Assembly (NCBI GenBank): GCA_946886845.1
Contig: CAMPJH010000002.1
Span: 1-38,722 of the forward strand
Direction: 5' to 3'
From: an uncultured Sphingomonas sp.
GTDB lineage: Bacteria; Pseudomonadota; Alphaproteobacteria; Sphingomonadales; Sphingomonadaceae
Length of the DNA stretch: 38,722 nucleotides
The translations under genes were made by a program, and so were the position numbers. Of this stretch, positions 1-9,288 are shown in pieces (within the stretch, counting starts at the first letter, position 1; every line of letters begins with the position of its first letter). Below the pieces are notes generated by a model. It was not told the origin of the DNA, ran no database searches, and worked only from the letters and a program-made list of their open reading frames with translations.

Positions 1-370
<370 letters not shown>

Positions 371-371
<1 letters not shown>

Positions 372-727
372 TGGCCGACAAGGTCAACATCCCCGAGAAG
401 CTCGCCAGCTTCACCGACCATTGGGCGCCGCGGATCGTCGCCCGCTACAACGACAATGAAGTGCGACTGGTGAAGGTCGAGGGCGAGTTCATCTGGCACA
501 GCCACGCGCACACCGACGAACTCTTCCTCGTGCTCGATGGAACGCTCGACCTGGAGCTCCGCGATCGGACGGTAGTGCTCCAACCGGGCGAGCTGTTCGT
601 CGTTCCGCGCGGCACCGAGCATCGACCGTGCGCGAGGCTCGGCGAGGTGAAACTACTGCTGATCGATCCCAAGGACCTGCCGAACACCGGCGACCCGGCG
701 ACGGCGACCAGGGCGATCGAGATCTAG
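371..727 (+). CDS. single-domain cupin protein in the formaldehyde operon
   Basis: This 118-residue protein is one cupin beta-barrel. Cupin motif 1 is visible with H43, H45 and E50 followed by G57, and motif 2 with P79, G81 and H84, so three histidines and one glutamate could bind a metal. The asparagine often seen at the end of motif 2 is missing. There is no signal peptide, so it should be cytoplasmic. Its start overlaps the adhC stop by one base and the VOC gene follows 16 bases later, so it belongs to the adhC-fghA operon. The reaction is unknown. A role in handling hydroxymethyl or formyl adducts is an inference from position only. Confidence 0.85.
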
Positions 728-743
728 GACGGAGAACGAAACA

Positions 744-1130
744 ATGTTCAGCCATGTGATGCTGGGATGCAGCGACCGCGACCGATCGCGCCAATTTTAC
801 GACGCCACGCTCGGCGCGCTGGACATCCGGCCGGGCCGCGATTTCGGCAAGTCGGACTGGTGGATGACCCGCGAGGGGGCACTCGGGATCGGCCCGCCGA
901 TCGACGGTCAGCCCTGCGGCCACGGCAATGGCTCGACGATCGGCTTCAAGGCCGAGAGCCCAGAAGCAGTCGACGCGTGGCACGCGGCCGGAGTCGCGAA
1001 TGGCGGCACATCGATCGAGGATCCGCCCGGGGATCGCGACGGCGGCGGCTTCGGCAAGATGTACCTCGCTTATTTGCGCGATCCCGATGGCAACAAGCTG
1101 TGCGGCTATTACCGCTATCCCAGCGAATGA
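744..1130 (+). CDS. VOC-superfamily (glyoxalase/bleomycin-resistance fold) protein
   Basis: A 128-residue cytoplasmic protein with the vicinal-oxygen-chelate fold. It begins FSHVMLGCSDRDRSRQFYD, the usual first beta-alpha unit, and ends with LAYLRDPDGNKLCGYY, the usual last strand carrying DPDGN. Members bind a metal and act on small electrophiles, often as glutathione adducts, or sequester drugs. The start has a purine-rich ribosome site (GGACGGAGAA) upstream. Its stop overlaps the fghA start (ATGA). The neighbours make a glutathione-linked role plausible, but the exact substrate cannot be read from the sequence. Confidence 0.87.
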   Translation: MFSHVMLGCSDRDRSRQFYDATLGALDIRPGRDFGKSDWWMTREGALGIGPPIDGQPCGHGNGSTIGFKAESPEAVDAWHAAGVANGGTSIEDPPGDRDGGGFGKMYLAYLRDPDGNKLCGYYRYPSE

Positions 1131-1975
1131 CTTTGGAGGTCGTCAGCGAGAACAAATCGCACGGCGGCCGCCAGCTGGTGGCCAAGCACGGCTCGACCGT
1201 AACCGGCACCGAGATGAGCCTTTCGATCTTCCTGCCGCCGCAGGCAGAGGGCGGCGGCAGGCTGCCGGTCGTCTGGTATTTGTCGGGACTGACCTGCAGC
1301 CCGATGAACGTCACCGAGAAGGGCGAGTATCGCGCCGCCTGCGCCGAGCTGGGGCTGATCTTCGTCGCCCCAGACACCAGCCCGCGTGGCGAGGGGGTCC
1401 CGACCGACCCCGCCGGCAGCTGGGACTTCGGGCTCGGGGCCGGATTCTATGTCGACGCAACGGTCGAACCGTTCGCGCAAAACTACAGAATGTGGACCTA
1501 CATTACCGAGGAGCTTCCGGCGCTGGTCGCCGAAGCCTATCCGATCGATGTCGGCCGCCAGGCGATCACCGGCCATTCGATGGGCGGGCACGGTGCCCTG
1601 ACCATCGCGCTTCGCTATCCCGACCGCTTCCGTAGCGTTTCTGCTTTCTCGCCGATCGTCGCTCCGAGCCAGGTCGAATGGGGCATCAAGGCTCTGGGCG
1701 GTTATCTCGGCGAGGACCGAAGCGCCTGGCGCAAGCACGACGCCGTGGCGTTGATCGAGGATGGTGCGCGTGTACGCGAAATCCTGGTCGACGTCGGCAC
1801 CGCCGATCCGTTCCTCGAGCAGCAGCTTCGGCCGGAGCTGCTCGAGCAGGCGTGCGCCGAGGCGGGAATCGCGCTGACGCTCCGGCGCCAGCCCGGTTAC
1901 GACCACAGCTATTATTTCATCTCGACCTTCATGGCCGAGCATTTGCGCTGGCATGCGGAGAGGCTGGGAAGGTAG
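1127..1975 (+). CDS. fghA: S-formylglutathione hydrolase
   Basis: A 282-residue esterase D family enzyme that hydrolyses S-formylglutathione to formate and glutathione, completing the pathway begun by adhC. The alpha/beta-hydrolase nucleophile lies in GHSMGGHG with S151. The other likely triad members are D227 in GTADPF and H260 in GYDHSYYF. The conserved LSGLTCSPMN and SPRGEGVPTDP segments and the length are normal for the family. The frame is open further upstream inside the VOC gene, but the ATG at 1127 overlaps the VOC stop as ATGA and places the usual N-terminus correctly. The stop lies six bases before a long hairpin that probably ends the transcript. Confidence 0.95.
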   Translation: MTLEVVSENKSHGGRQLVAKHGSTVTGTEMSLSIFLPPQAEGGGRLPVVWYLSGLTCSPMNVTEKGEYRAACAELGLIFVAPDTSPRGEGVPTDPAGSWDFGLGAGFYVDATVEPFAQNYRMWTYITEELPALVAEAYPIDVGRQAITGHSMGGHGALTIALRYPDRFRSVSAFSPIVAPSQVEWGIKALGGYLGEDRSAWRKHDAVALIEDGARVREILVDVGTADPFLEQQLRPELLEQACAEAGIALTLRRQPGYDHSYYFISTFMAEHLRWHAERLGR

Positions 1976-1981
1976 CGCTCT

Positions 1982-2028
1982 GTCACCAAACTCTTCGGCA
2001 TGCCCCCGGCATGCCGGAGTTTGGTGAC
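1982..2028. terminator. long hairpin between fghA and tRNA-Glu, overlapping the tRNA 3' end
   Basis: The left arm at 1982-1993 (GTCACCAAACTC) is a perfect inverted copy of 2017-2028. The inner arms 1996-2004 and 2008-2016 (CGGCATGCC/GGCATGCCG) continue the stem around a CCC loop. The result is 21 base pairs with one two-base bulge at 1994-1995. The right arm includes the encoded CCA end of the minus-strand tRNA. No T-run follows on either strand, so classification as a terminator is an inference from position: it sits just after the fghA stop and just after the tRNA. Confidence 0.55.
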
Positions 2029-2097
2029 CCCAACGGGACTCGAACCCGTGTTTTCGCCGTGAAAGGGCGACGTCCTAGACCGCTAGACGATGGGGCC
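2022..2097 (-). tRNA. tRNA-Glu (anticodon TTC)
   Basis: On the minus strand the gene starts GGCCCCA and ends TGGGGTCACCA. These form a seven-pair acceptor stem with one G-T wobble, a discriminator A and an encoded CCA. The anticodon arm has loop CTTTCAC, which gives anticodon TTC. The T arm contains GGTTCGAGTCC, and the D arm contains TCTAGCGGTCTAGGAC. It lies 40 bases downstream of recJ on the same strand. The first bases of its trailer could pair back on the acceptor end (see the hairpin entry). Confidence 0.97.
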
Positions 2098-2137
2098 GGG
2101 AAAAGCCGCCGCGAGTTAGGCAACGGCTGGCGGCGGG

Positions 2138-3889
2138 TCAAGCGACCGCCGCGTCCTCGAGATGCATCTCGGCCGCATTGCCGCCGTTCCATTCGTCGCG
2201 CTTGATACTTCCGGCAAGCCACCAGCGGCGGTCGCCGGGCGAGCTGAGCAGCGCCTGGCCAAGTTCGGTAGCCGCGCTTCGAAATGCAATCCATTTGAAG
2301 CTCTTGCCGTCGTCGCCGCAGGCCAAGCCGCGGACGTGCCCGTCGCCGACGATGCCGGTGCGAAGCAGGCGTGCGGGCCCGGCGGCGATCTTTGGGCTCG
2401 GCCAGCCGGCGCCATAAGGACCCGCCGAGTCGAGCGAATCGCAAAGCTCACCGACCACGCCTCCCGGAGCAAGCAGGGCGTCGAGCAACAAGGCCCGGCC
2501 GTCGCGCGAACGTTCGATGTCCGCAGCCAGGCGCTCGTCGATGAACGCGCGGAATGGCTCGAGTCCGCCCTTGGGAAGAGTCAGGCCGGCCGCCATGGCG
2601 TGGCCGCCGCCAGCGATCAGCAGTCCGCTGTCCTTGGCGGCAAGCACCGCCGCGCCTAGGTCGACACCGGAAATCGATCGGCCCGAGCCCTTGCCGGTTC
2701 CGTCCTCGCACTCGGCGATGACGATGGCGGGCCGGCGGAAGCGTTCCTTGAGGCGCCCGGCGACGATCCCGATCACGCCCTGGTGCCAGCCCGGGCTCAT
2801 CACCGTCAGGACGGCGGAGCCGTTGAGCTTTGCGGCCTGCTCTTCCGCCTGCTCGCAAACGCTCATCTCGATCGCCCGGCGTTCTTCGTTTAGCCGGTCG
2901 AGCTCGGCGGCGATGGTCCGCGCTTCTTCCGCATCGGTGGTGGTGAGAAGCCGGACCCCAAGGTCGGACTTGCCGACCCGGCCGCCGGCATTGATCCTCG
3001 GGCCGAGCACGAAGCCGAGGTCGCGGCTGGTCGGGCTTTTGACCAGCCGCCCAGCCTCGGCGAGCGCGGCGAGGCCGATGTTCTGCCGCGCCGCCATGAC
3101 CTTCAAGCCTTGGGTCACGAAGGCGCGGTTGAGGCCCTGGAGCTTGGCGACGTCGGCGACGGTGCCGAGCGCCACCAGGTCGAGCAAGTCCATCATCTTG
3201 GGCTCGTCTCGGCCGGTGAAAAAGCCCCGCGTCCGGAGCTCGCGGAGTAGCGCGACGCCGAGCAGGAACGCCATTCCGACCGCCGCGAGATGGCCGTGGG
3301 AAGACGCGACTTCCGCTTCGTCGAGCCGGTTGGGATTGATCAGCGCGTAGGCCACTGGAAGCAGGGTCGCGCACTGGTGATGATCGACGACGATCACGTC
3401 GAGCCCGGCGGCCTTGGCTTCCTCGAGCGCCTCGAACGCCTGGGCGCCGCAATCGACGGTGATCGCCAAGCTGGCCCCGCGCGCCTTCAGCTCGACCAAA
3501 GCGGCGCCCGATGGCCCATAGCCTTCCATCAGCCGGTCGGGGATATAGACGATCGGCTCGGCGCCAAGCTGTCTTAGGAGCAAAGTGAGGAGCGCGGCAC
3601 TGGTCGCGCCATCGACGTCGTAATCGCCGAAGATTGCGATCGTCTCGCCGGCCTCGATCGCATTCGCCAGCCTCGTCGCGCCCTTGTCCATGTCGCGGAA
3701 AGCGGATGGATCGGGCAGGAAATCGCGAATTCTGGGATCGCGATGGCGAGCGAGGTCGTCGCGGTTGATGCCCCGTCCGAGAAGCAGCTCGTCGATCAGC
3801 GAATCGAGCGAATCCTCCGGCCTACTGTCGCGGCGCCAGCGCCACGGTTGGCCGCTTATCGACCGCTCCACCCCAAGCGCGAAAGTCAT
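2138..3889 (-). CDS. recJ: single-stranded-DNA-specific 5'-3' exonuclease RecJ
   Basis: A 583-residue DHH-family nuclease that degrades single-stranded DNA from the 5' end in recombination and mismatch repair. Motifs are in order: GDYDVDGATS (D89, D91, D93), D146 in ITVDCGAQ, the DHH signature D169-H170-H171 in VVDHHQ, and LGTVADVAKL (D246). Later come GPRINAGGR and the DHHA1 glycine motif GGGHAMAAGLT. Length matches the usual 570-590. The frame is open upstream within the PH-domain gene, but the ATG at 3889 overlaps that gene's stop (ATGA) and gives the expected N-terminus, so translation is probably coupled. The link with PH-domain proteins is positional only. Confidence 0.96.
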   Translation of the reverse strand: MTFALGVERSISGQPWRWRRDSRPEDSLDSLIDELLLGRGINRDDLARHRDPRIRDFLPDPSAFRDMDKGATRLANAIEAGETIAIFGDYDVDGATSAALLTLLLRQLGAEPIVYIPDRLMEGYGPSGAALVELKARGASLAITVDCGAQAFEALEEAKAAGLDVIVVDHHQCATLLPVAYALINPNRLDEAEVASSHGHLAAVGMAFLLGVALLRELRTRGFFTGRDEPKMMDLLDLVALGTVADVAKLQGLNRAFVTQGLKVMAARQNIGLAALAEAGRLVKSPTSRDLGFVLGPRINAGGRVGKSDLGVRLLTTTDAEEARTIAAELDRLNEERRAIEMSVCEQAEEQAAKLNGSAVLTVMSPGWHQGVIGIVAGRLKERFRRPAIVIAECEDGTGKGSGRSISGVDLGAAVLAAKDSGLLIAGGGHAMAAGLTLPKGGLEPFRAFIDERLAADIERSRDGRALLLDALLAPGGVVGELCDSLDSAGPYGAGWPSPKIAAGPARLLRTGIVGDGHVRGLACGDDGKSFKWIAFRSAATELGQALLSSPGDRRWWLAGSIKRDEWNGGNAAEMHLEDAAVA

Positions 3890-5355
3890 AGCAATCTCGA
3901 TAGCAGCTGCTTGCGCAGTTCGCCCGCGCTTTCGCGCCGAAGCGCCGGTATCGAATGGGCCGAAAATCCGGTCCCTCCGGCGACTCCGAAGATCAGCGAG
4001 GCCGTCCCGAACCAGCGAGTGACGAAGTTTTCGGCGAGGTCGAGGCTCTGGATCTTGCGGATCGGCAGGATCAGCGTTCGCCGCCGCCACCAGCCGGTCC
4101 GGATCAAGAGCCGATCCTCGTCGAGTACGTAGCCGGTGCGGCGCCAGGCGAGCCAACGTGCGCCGACTGCTCCAGCCAGGCCGACCATCATTAAGGCCCC
4201 GACAAAGGGCATGAAAAACAGTTGTGCCCCGGCAATGGCGACCAGCGGCAACACGGCCAGGGTCAGCACCCACACATACGCCCGCGATACCCGGTTCCAG
4301 CCGATCCTGGAGGCGAGCGGCCTCCAGCCGAGCGCCTCCAGGATGGTGCCGGCCTCTTCATCCTTGGCGAGCGGCGCGAGGACATGGTCGCCGCTTTTGC
4401 CTTCGTCGCGGGCGAGGCTCTGAAGCTTGAGCTCCCTCCAGCCGAAACGGTCGCGGACCGGCCCGGTGCCGACGATCGCAGCCTGAGCCCGGCGCACCGG
4501 CAAAGTCACATCGGTCAGGGTCAGCAAGCCACGCCGGCGCCTGAGCCCGGTTTCGGTGCGGTCGAGACGGAAGCCATAGTCGCGAAGGACGGTTCGAACG
4601 ATGCCGGTGCCGATTCCCACCATGACAAGCGACAGCAAGCCGACGATCGCCGTCGCGACCTGATGCGCAAGGAGGAATTGCGCGATCGGATTGTCGGCAC
4701 TCAGCATCGACATCCAGAAACGGCGGTTAAACGGATCGAATCCGATGACGTTGCCCATAGTCTGGGTCAGCCCGAACAGGCCCGCGAATACCGCTAGGGA
4801 GAAATTGAACAGCCCGGCGAGAAGCAATCGCGGCATGTCCATTGCATAGACCGGCGGCCGTTCGGCTTCGTCTGCGACGATTTCGGCGGCGATGGCGCCC
4901 GAGCGGCGGGCGCGGACCAGCTGGCGCAGAGCCTCGGCCCGATCCAGCGATACCGCCTGGAGAACGCCTTCTTCCTTGCCGGCCGAGCCTCCGGTTTCGA
5001 ACTTGACCGTGGCAAGCCCGAGCAGGCGCGCGACCGGGCCTTGGATGATGTCGACGTCCTGGACCCGGTCGAACGGGATCGAGCGATGAGTGCGGCTGAA
5101 GATGCCGCTGTCGATCCGGATCTCGCTGTCGCCAACGCGATATTCGAAGCGCCGCCAGTAGAGGACGAGGCTGATCGCGGTGACGACAAGCAGCGCCGCC
5201 GCTCCAAATAGGGCGGTCGACAGGCGCCCCGACACCGCGAGATAGGCAATGACGGCATAGCCGCCGGCCATCCCGCGAAGCGCGCCGCCGATGCCGGTCA
5301 CGAGGAATAACGGGTGAAGCCGCTCGGGCTCACCGACGGCGCGATCGTCAGCCAT
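3886..5355 (-). CDS. PH-domain membrane protein, YdbT type
   Basis: A 489-residue integral membrane protein with repeated bacterial PH-like (bPH2) units. Each has a hydrophobic hairpin followed by a beta-rich stretch such as FEYRVGDSEIRI ... IPFDRVQDVDI, RLDRTETGLRRRRG ... LPVRRAQAAI and YVLDEDRLLIRTG ... LPIRKIQSLDL. Three units are visible, at about residues 15-150, 220-330 and 365-489. E. coli YdbT and Bacillus YdbT have this plan; function is poorly known, with suggested roles in membrane stress. The start at 5355 overlaps the end of the YdbS-type gene by eight bases, and its end overlaps recJ by four, so the three are translated as one unit. Confidence 0.9.
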   Translation of the reverse strand: MADDRAVGEPERLHPLFLVTGIGGALRGMAGGYAVIAYLAVSGRLSTALFGAAALLVVTAISLVLYWRRFEYRVGDSEIRIDSGIFSRTHRSIPFDRVQDVDIIQGPVARLLGLATVKFETGGSAGKEEGVLQAVSLDRAEALRQLVRARRSGAIAAEIVADEAERPPVYAMDMPRLLLAGLFNFSLAVFAGLFGLTQTMGNVIGFDPFNRRFWMSMLSADNPIAQFLLAHQVATAIVGLLSLVMVGIGTGIVRTVLRDYGFRLDRTETGLRRRRGLLTLTDVTLPVRRAQAAIVGTGPVRDRFGWRELKLQSLARDEGKSGDHVLAPLAKDEEAGTILEALGWRPLASRIGWNRVSRAYVWVLTLAVLPLVAIAGAQLFFMPFVGALMMVGLAGAVGARWLAWRRTGYVLDEDRLLIRTGWWRRRTLILPIRKIQSLDLAENFVTRWFGTASLIFGVAGGTGFSAHSIPALRRESAGELRKQLLSRLL

Positions 5356-5869
5356 CGAAGTCGGTGCGCACATGCTCGCGGATGACGTCGCGGATCTCGG
5401 CGGCCTTCTCGGGAGCCAAGCCGGGCACCGTGACGATGCTGTTGTGGGTGCCGGCGGTGTGGACGACCAGGGTCGCGGTTCCGAACAGCTTGTCGACCGG
5501 TCCGCGAGTAACGTCGAGATGCTGGACCCGAACAAACGGGACGATCGTGTCGCTGTGGAACATCCAACCGCGAACCACCTGCAGCAACCGGTCAGTCAGC
5601 CGGTAGCCGATATGCCGGTAAATGCGCTGCGGAACGATGGTCAGCGAGATCAGCGCGAGCAACGGAACGAGCGTGCTTGGCAGGCCGTAGAAGCGCGTGT
5701 CGTTGATGAACCGGTCGAGAACCACCGCGGCGATCACCAGCGGAACCCAGGTCAGCGCCATCCTCGCGCGAAGGACGTTCTTATAGCCCGGCTCGACCGG
5801 CAGGAACGGCGATTGCTCGTCCTGTGTGGGGCCGGTCGGCTCGGGCCAGGGGTCGGGCGGCATGCTCAT
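5348..5869 (-). CDS. PH-domain membrane protein, YdbS type
   Basis: A 173-residue partner of the following YdbT-type gene. It has a proline-rich cytoplasmic head (about residues 1-30), two hydrophobic segments (about 37-55 and 62-82), and one bPH2 unit containing YRLTDRLLQVVRG, VPFVRVQHLDVTRGP and LFGTATLVVHTAG. Two ATG codons lie at the start (residues 1 and 3). The YdbS-YdbT pair is conserved in many bacteria and is expected to form one inner-membrane complex. glpX lies 33 bases downstream of the 5' end in the opposite reading order (it is the upstream gene on this strand). Confidence 0.9.
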   Translation of the reverse strand: MSMPPDPWPEPTGPTQDEQSPFLPVEPGYKNVLRARMALTWVPLVIAAVVLDRFINDTRFYGLPSTLVPLLALISLTIVPQRIYRHIGYRLTDRLLQVVRGWMFHSDTIVPFVRVQHLDVTRGPVDKLFGTATLVVHTAGTHNSIVTVPGLAPEKAAEIRDVIREHVRTDFDG

Positions 5870-5902
5870 TCGCCAAGCTTGTAGCCAGCGCGACCTAGCG
5901 GT

Positions 5903-6901
5903 CTAGAGGCTGCGCTGGCTGCCGAGTCCGTAATGCTCGGCAAACACCCGGCGGACGGTGCCGGAGCTTGCCCGCATGACCAGGCTTTCGGTGGTCACGC
6001 AGGCCTTGCGGCGATGGACGCCCTTGAGCAGCGATCCGTCGGTGACCCCGGTTGCGGCGAAAATGCAGTCGCCCTTGGCCATGTCGGTAAGCGTGTAGAT
6101 GCGGTCGAGATCGTCGATCCCCCAGCGGCGGGCGCGGCCGACCTCGTCGTCGTTGCGGAAGATGAGCCGGCCCTGGATCTGGCCGCCGACGCAGCGCAAG
6201 GCCGCCGCCGCGAGCACGCCTTCCGGCGCTCCGCCGCTGCCCATATAGACGTCGATGCTGGTGTCGGGGTCGGCGGTCGCCATCACCCCGGCGACGTCGC
6301 CGTCGGGGATCAAGGTGATTCCGCACCCGAGCCCGCGAAGCTCGGCGATGATACTGTCGTGGCGGGGCCGGTCGAGGATGCAGGCGATGATTTCGTTGGG
6401 CTCGACGCCTTTGATCGTGGCGATGGGCCGGACGTTTTCGGCGGGCGCTTTGTGGAGGTCGATGGTTCCGTCCGGAAAGCCCGGGCCGACCGCCAGCTTC
6501 TCCATATAAACGTCGGGCGCGTTCAACAGGCAGCCGCTCTCCGCGATCGCCAGCACGGCGAGCGCGTTGGGCCCGGCCTTGGCGGTGATCGTCGTGCCTT
6601 CGAGCGGGTCGAGCGCGATGTCGATCTTCGGCCCGCCGTCCTGAGCCGAGCCGACCTTTTCGCCGATATAGAGCATCGGCGCCTCGTCGCGCTCGCCCTC
6701 GCCGATGACGACGGTGCCGTCCATCGGCAGCTTGTTGAGCTCAGTCCGCATCGCCTCGACCGCCGCGGCGTCGGCGGAGTCATTGTCGCCGCGGCCGATC
6801 CACTTCGAAGCCGCGATTGCCGCCGCTTCGGTCACCCGGACCATCTCGAGCACGAGCACGCGGTCGAGGACGGACGATGTCTGGACGCAGTCGCGGATCA
6901 T
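5903..6901 (-). CDS. glpX: fructose-1,6-bisphosphatase class II
   Basis: A 332-residue GlpX-type phosphatase that removes the C1 phosphate of fructose 1,6-bisphosphate in gluconeogenesis, using divalent metal. Visible motifs are [17 protein letters not shown] (about 37-52), the metal-binding [17 protein letters not shown] (about 65-81) and LDPLEGTT (about 98-104). The [17 protein letters not shown] segment is also typical. The frame stays open 47 codons further upstream, but MIRDC at 6901 is chosen because family members begin shortly before [16 protein letters not shown]. It is the upstream neighbour of the PH-domain genes and recJ on the same strand and may share their transcript. In many sphingomonads homoserine dehydrogenase precedes glpX; here a DUF2721 gene does. 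Confidence 0.95.
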   Translation of the reverse strand: MIRDCVQTSSVLDRVLVLEMVRVTEAAAIAASKWIGRGDNDSADAAAVEAMRTELNKLPMDGTVVIGEGERDEAPMLYIGEKVGSAQDGGPKIDIALDPLEGTTITAKAGPNALAVLAIAESGCLLNAPDVYMEKLAVGPGFPDGTIDLHKAPAENVRPIATIKGVEPNEIIACILDRPRHDSIIAELRGLGCGITLIPDGDVAGVMATADPDTSIDVYMGSGGAPEGVLAAAALRCVGGQIQGRLIFRNDDEVGRARRWGIDDLDRIYTLTDMAKGDCIFAATGVTDGSLLKGVHRRKACVTTESLVMRASSGTVRRVFAEHYGLGSQRSL

Positions 6902-6965
6902 CTGGCGTGAAAACTCCCTGTTGCCGGACGGGCGATAGGAGCGCCCGCCGACGCTGTCGAGACGG

Positions 6966-7451
6966 TCAGGATTGCTCTTCGGCCTGATGCTCGAGCAGTT
7001 CGTTGCGGATGCGCACGGCGCGCGAAGCGACGCGGGTTTCAATCAGGAAGACGAAGAACCCGCTGCCGAGCGAGATCATGCAGGCGATGAACAGCAGTGC
7101 GATGGTCGTTCCGAACTCGGCCTTGAGCAGGCTACCCGCAAACAGCAGGACGACGACAGCGCAGGTCAGGACCGCGGACAGGACGGCGAGGCTGATCGCC
7201 GCGCTGACCAGTCCCATTCGCCGGTCGAGGACCCGGATGCCCTGGAGGATACGGTCGTGCTCAGCGCCGCGCGAGCCCAGCAGCCGCGGCTCCAGAGCCC
7301 GGGCGCGCTCGACAATCCGGGCGAGGCGCCCGGCGCAGACATTCAGGAAGGCGCCGATTCCGGCGAGCAGGAACACCGGGGCGACGGCCAGCCGGACGAT
7401 CTCGGCGATTTCGCTGACTGCGGTTTCGGTAGGGGGAAGACCCGGGATCAT
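6966..7451 (-). CDS. DUF2721 membrane protein
   Basis: A 161-residue protein with three hydrophobic segments at about residues 20-40, 80-105 and 110-135. The first is followed by a charged LARIVERARALEPRLL helix, and the last by the arginine-rich RVASRAVRIRNELLEHQ tail. This order of FLLAGIGAFLNV, a cytoplasmic helical loop and a final membrane hairpin is that of the DUF2721 family, whose function is unknown. It is transcribed divergently from phaC with 52 bases between starts and precedes glpX by 64 bases. Confidence 0.88.
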   Translation of the reverse strand: MIPGLPPTETAVSEIAEIVRLAVAPVFLLAGIGAFLNVCAGRLARIVERARALEPRLLGSRGAEHDRILQGIRVLDRRMGLVSAAISLAVLSAVLTCAVVVLLFAGSLLKAEFGTTIALLFIACMISLGSGFFVFLIETRVASRAVRIRNELLEHQAEEQS

Positions 7452-7503
7452 GAGGCGCCGATATGCACGAGGGTGGCTGTCATTGCGAGCGCCGGCACCT
7501 TAA

Positions 7504-9288
7504 ATGGTGCGGATGACCGATGACCCGAAGACCGGCAGCGCGATTCCGACGCTCGAGGACTGGCAGCACTGGACCTGGGTGATGGGCCGCGCCCAGCAGA
7601 TGCTGATGGAGGCGTGGGCCGAAAGCCTCAAGACGTCGCAGCCGTGGGCAAGCTCCCCGCCGCATTGGGGCGCCTTCCCGCCCGCTTTCTTCGGCCAGAC
7701 GGCGGACACTCCGGGCGATCCGGCGAGCATGATGAGCGCCGGCGCCGAGGCGTGGGCCAAGGGGCTGGAGACGTGGGGGCGGATGATCGGCCTCGATCCC
7801 AAGCCGGCGGAAACCAGGGACCGGCGGTTCGCGGCCCCCGAATGGCGCGACAATCCTTTGTTCGACCAGATCCGCCAGACGTACGTGGCCTTGTCCGACA
7901 GGCTGCTCGGGACCGTCGACCAGATCGAGGGGATCGACAGCGAAGAGCGAGCGAAGCTGCATTTCGCGACCAAGAGCTTCGTCGATGCGATGAGCCCATC
8001 CAACTTCGCGCTGACCAACCCCGAAGTGCTCAAGAAGACGATCGAGACCCGCGGCGAGAATCTGCTCAAGGGCCTTGCCAACATGCTCAAGGACATTGCG
8101 GCGGGCCAGCTGACGCAGACCAAGCCCGGCGCCTTCGAGGTCGGCCGGAATCTGGCGACCACCCCCGGCAAGGTGCTCAAGGAAACGCCGCTCTATCAGC
8201 TGATCCAGTACACGCCGACCACCGACGAGGTGCTGGAAACGCCGGTGGTGATCTTCCCGCCGTGGATCAACCGCTTCTACATCCTCGATCTCACGCCCGA
8301 AAAAAGCTTCGTCAAATGGTGCGTCGACAACGGCGTCTCGCTGTTCATGGTCAGCTGGAAATCGGCCGACGAGAACATCGCCGACGCAACCCTCGACGAT
8401 TATGTGCTGCGCGGCCAGCTCGACGCGATCGACACGGTCCGCGAGCTGCTCGATGTCGAATCCGTGCACGCAATCGGCTATTGCGTTGCCGGGACAACGC
8501 TGGCGGCAACCCTCGCCTATCTCGAAGCGACCGAGCAGGGCGGCAAGGTCAAGTCGGCGACCTTCCTGACCGCTCAGGTCGACTTCAGCCTGGCGGGCGA
8601 CCTCAAGCTGTTCACCGGGCCGGAGACGACCGCGCTGCTCGACCGGCTGACCGCCGACAAGGGCTATCTCGATGGGCGTTACATGGGCGCGACCTTCAAC
8701 CTGCTGCGCGGCCGCGACCTCATCTGGAACTATGTCGTTGGCAATTACCTGCTCGGCGAGGAACCGACGCCGTTCGACCTGCTCCACTGGAATTCGGACA
8801 CGACCAACCTGCCGGCCAAGTGGCACCGCGCCTATCTCCAGGACTTTTACGCGGGCAACAAGCTCGCCGAGAAAGGCGGCATCGAAGTCGCTGGAACGCC
8901 GATCGACATCGACCGCGTTGAAACACCCGCCTACGTCCAGGCCGGGCGCGAGGACCATATCGCCCCGCCCGAAAGCGTGTGGAAGATCATGGACCACTTC
9001 GCCGGGCCGAAGCGGTTCGTCCTCGCCGGATCGGGCCACATCGCCGGGGTGGTCAATCCGCCGGCGGCCAACAAATATTGCTATTGGGTCAACGACCGCC
9101 CGTGCGGCAGCCTCAAGGACTTCATCGCCGGCTCCACCGAGCACAAGGGCAGCTGGTGGCCCGACTGGCTCGCCTGGCTCAAGCAGCAGGATCCGTCGAC
9201 GGTCGAAGCCAAGGGCGCGCGGATTCCGGGCAAAGGCAAGCGCAAGGCGATCGAGGACGCTCCCGGAAGCTATGTCAAAGCGCGCTGA
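7504..9288 (+). CDS. phaC: class I poly(3-hydroxyalkanoate) synthase
   Basis: A 594-residue PhaC that polymerises (R)-3-hydroxyacyl-CoA on the surface of storage granules. The lipase-like box is GYCVAGT with nucleophile C327. The remaining triad members are D484 in AGREDHIAPPES and H512 in GSGHIAGVVNP. The N-terminal region with YQLIQYTPTT and the core PPWINRFYILDL and LHWNSDTTNLP are typical of class I, as is the length. A second in-frame ATG at 7513 could be the true start, and neither ATG has a clear ribosome site. No phaA or phaB is adjacent. A phasin gene lies 7 kb downstream, so granule genes are present in the window but not clustered. Confidence 0.95.
   Translation: MVRMTDDPKTGSAIPTLEDWQHWTWVMGRAQQMLMEAWAESLKTSQPWASSPPHWGAFPPAFFGQTADTPGDPASMMSAGAEAWAKGLETWGRMIGLDPKPAETRDRRFAAPEWRDNPLFDQIRQTYVALSDRLLGTVDQIEGIDSEERAKLHFATKSFVDAMSPSNFALTNPEVLKKTIETRGENLLKGLANMLKDIAAGQLTQTKPGAFEVGRNLATTPGKVLKETPLYQLIQYTPTTDEVLETPVVIFPPWINRFYILDLTPEKSFVKWCVDNGVSLFMVSWKSADENIADATLDDYVLRGQLDAIDTVRELLDVESVHAIGYCVAGTTLAATLAYLEATEQGGKVKSATFLTAQVDFSLAGDLKLFTGPETTALLDRLTADKGYLDGRYMGATFNLLRGRDLIWNYVVGNYLLGEEPTPFDLLHWNSDTTNLPAKWHRAYLQDFYAGNKLAEKGGIEVAGTPIDIDRVETPAYVQAGREDHIAPPESVWKIMDHFAGPKRFVLAGSGHIAGVVNPPAANKYCYWVNDRPCGSLKDFIAGSTEHKGSWWPDWLAWLKQQDPSTVEAKGARIPGKGKRKAIEDAPGSYVKAR

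Noticed and set aside
2022..2097. tRNA-Glu as the attachment site of an integrated island
   Set aside because: The repeat of the tRNA end is inverted and only about 24 bases away, no integrase is present, and both sides are housekeeping genes.
7480..9144. A 554-codon open frame on the strand opposite phaC
   Set aside because: High GC leaves long antisense frames open. The product is arginine-rich with no recognisable domain, while the plus strand encodes a textbook PhaC.
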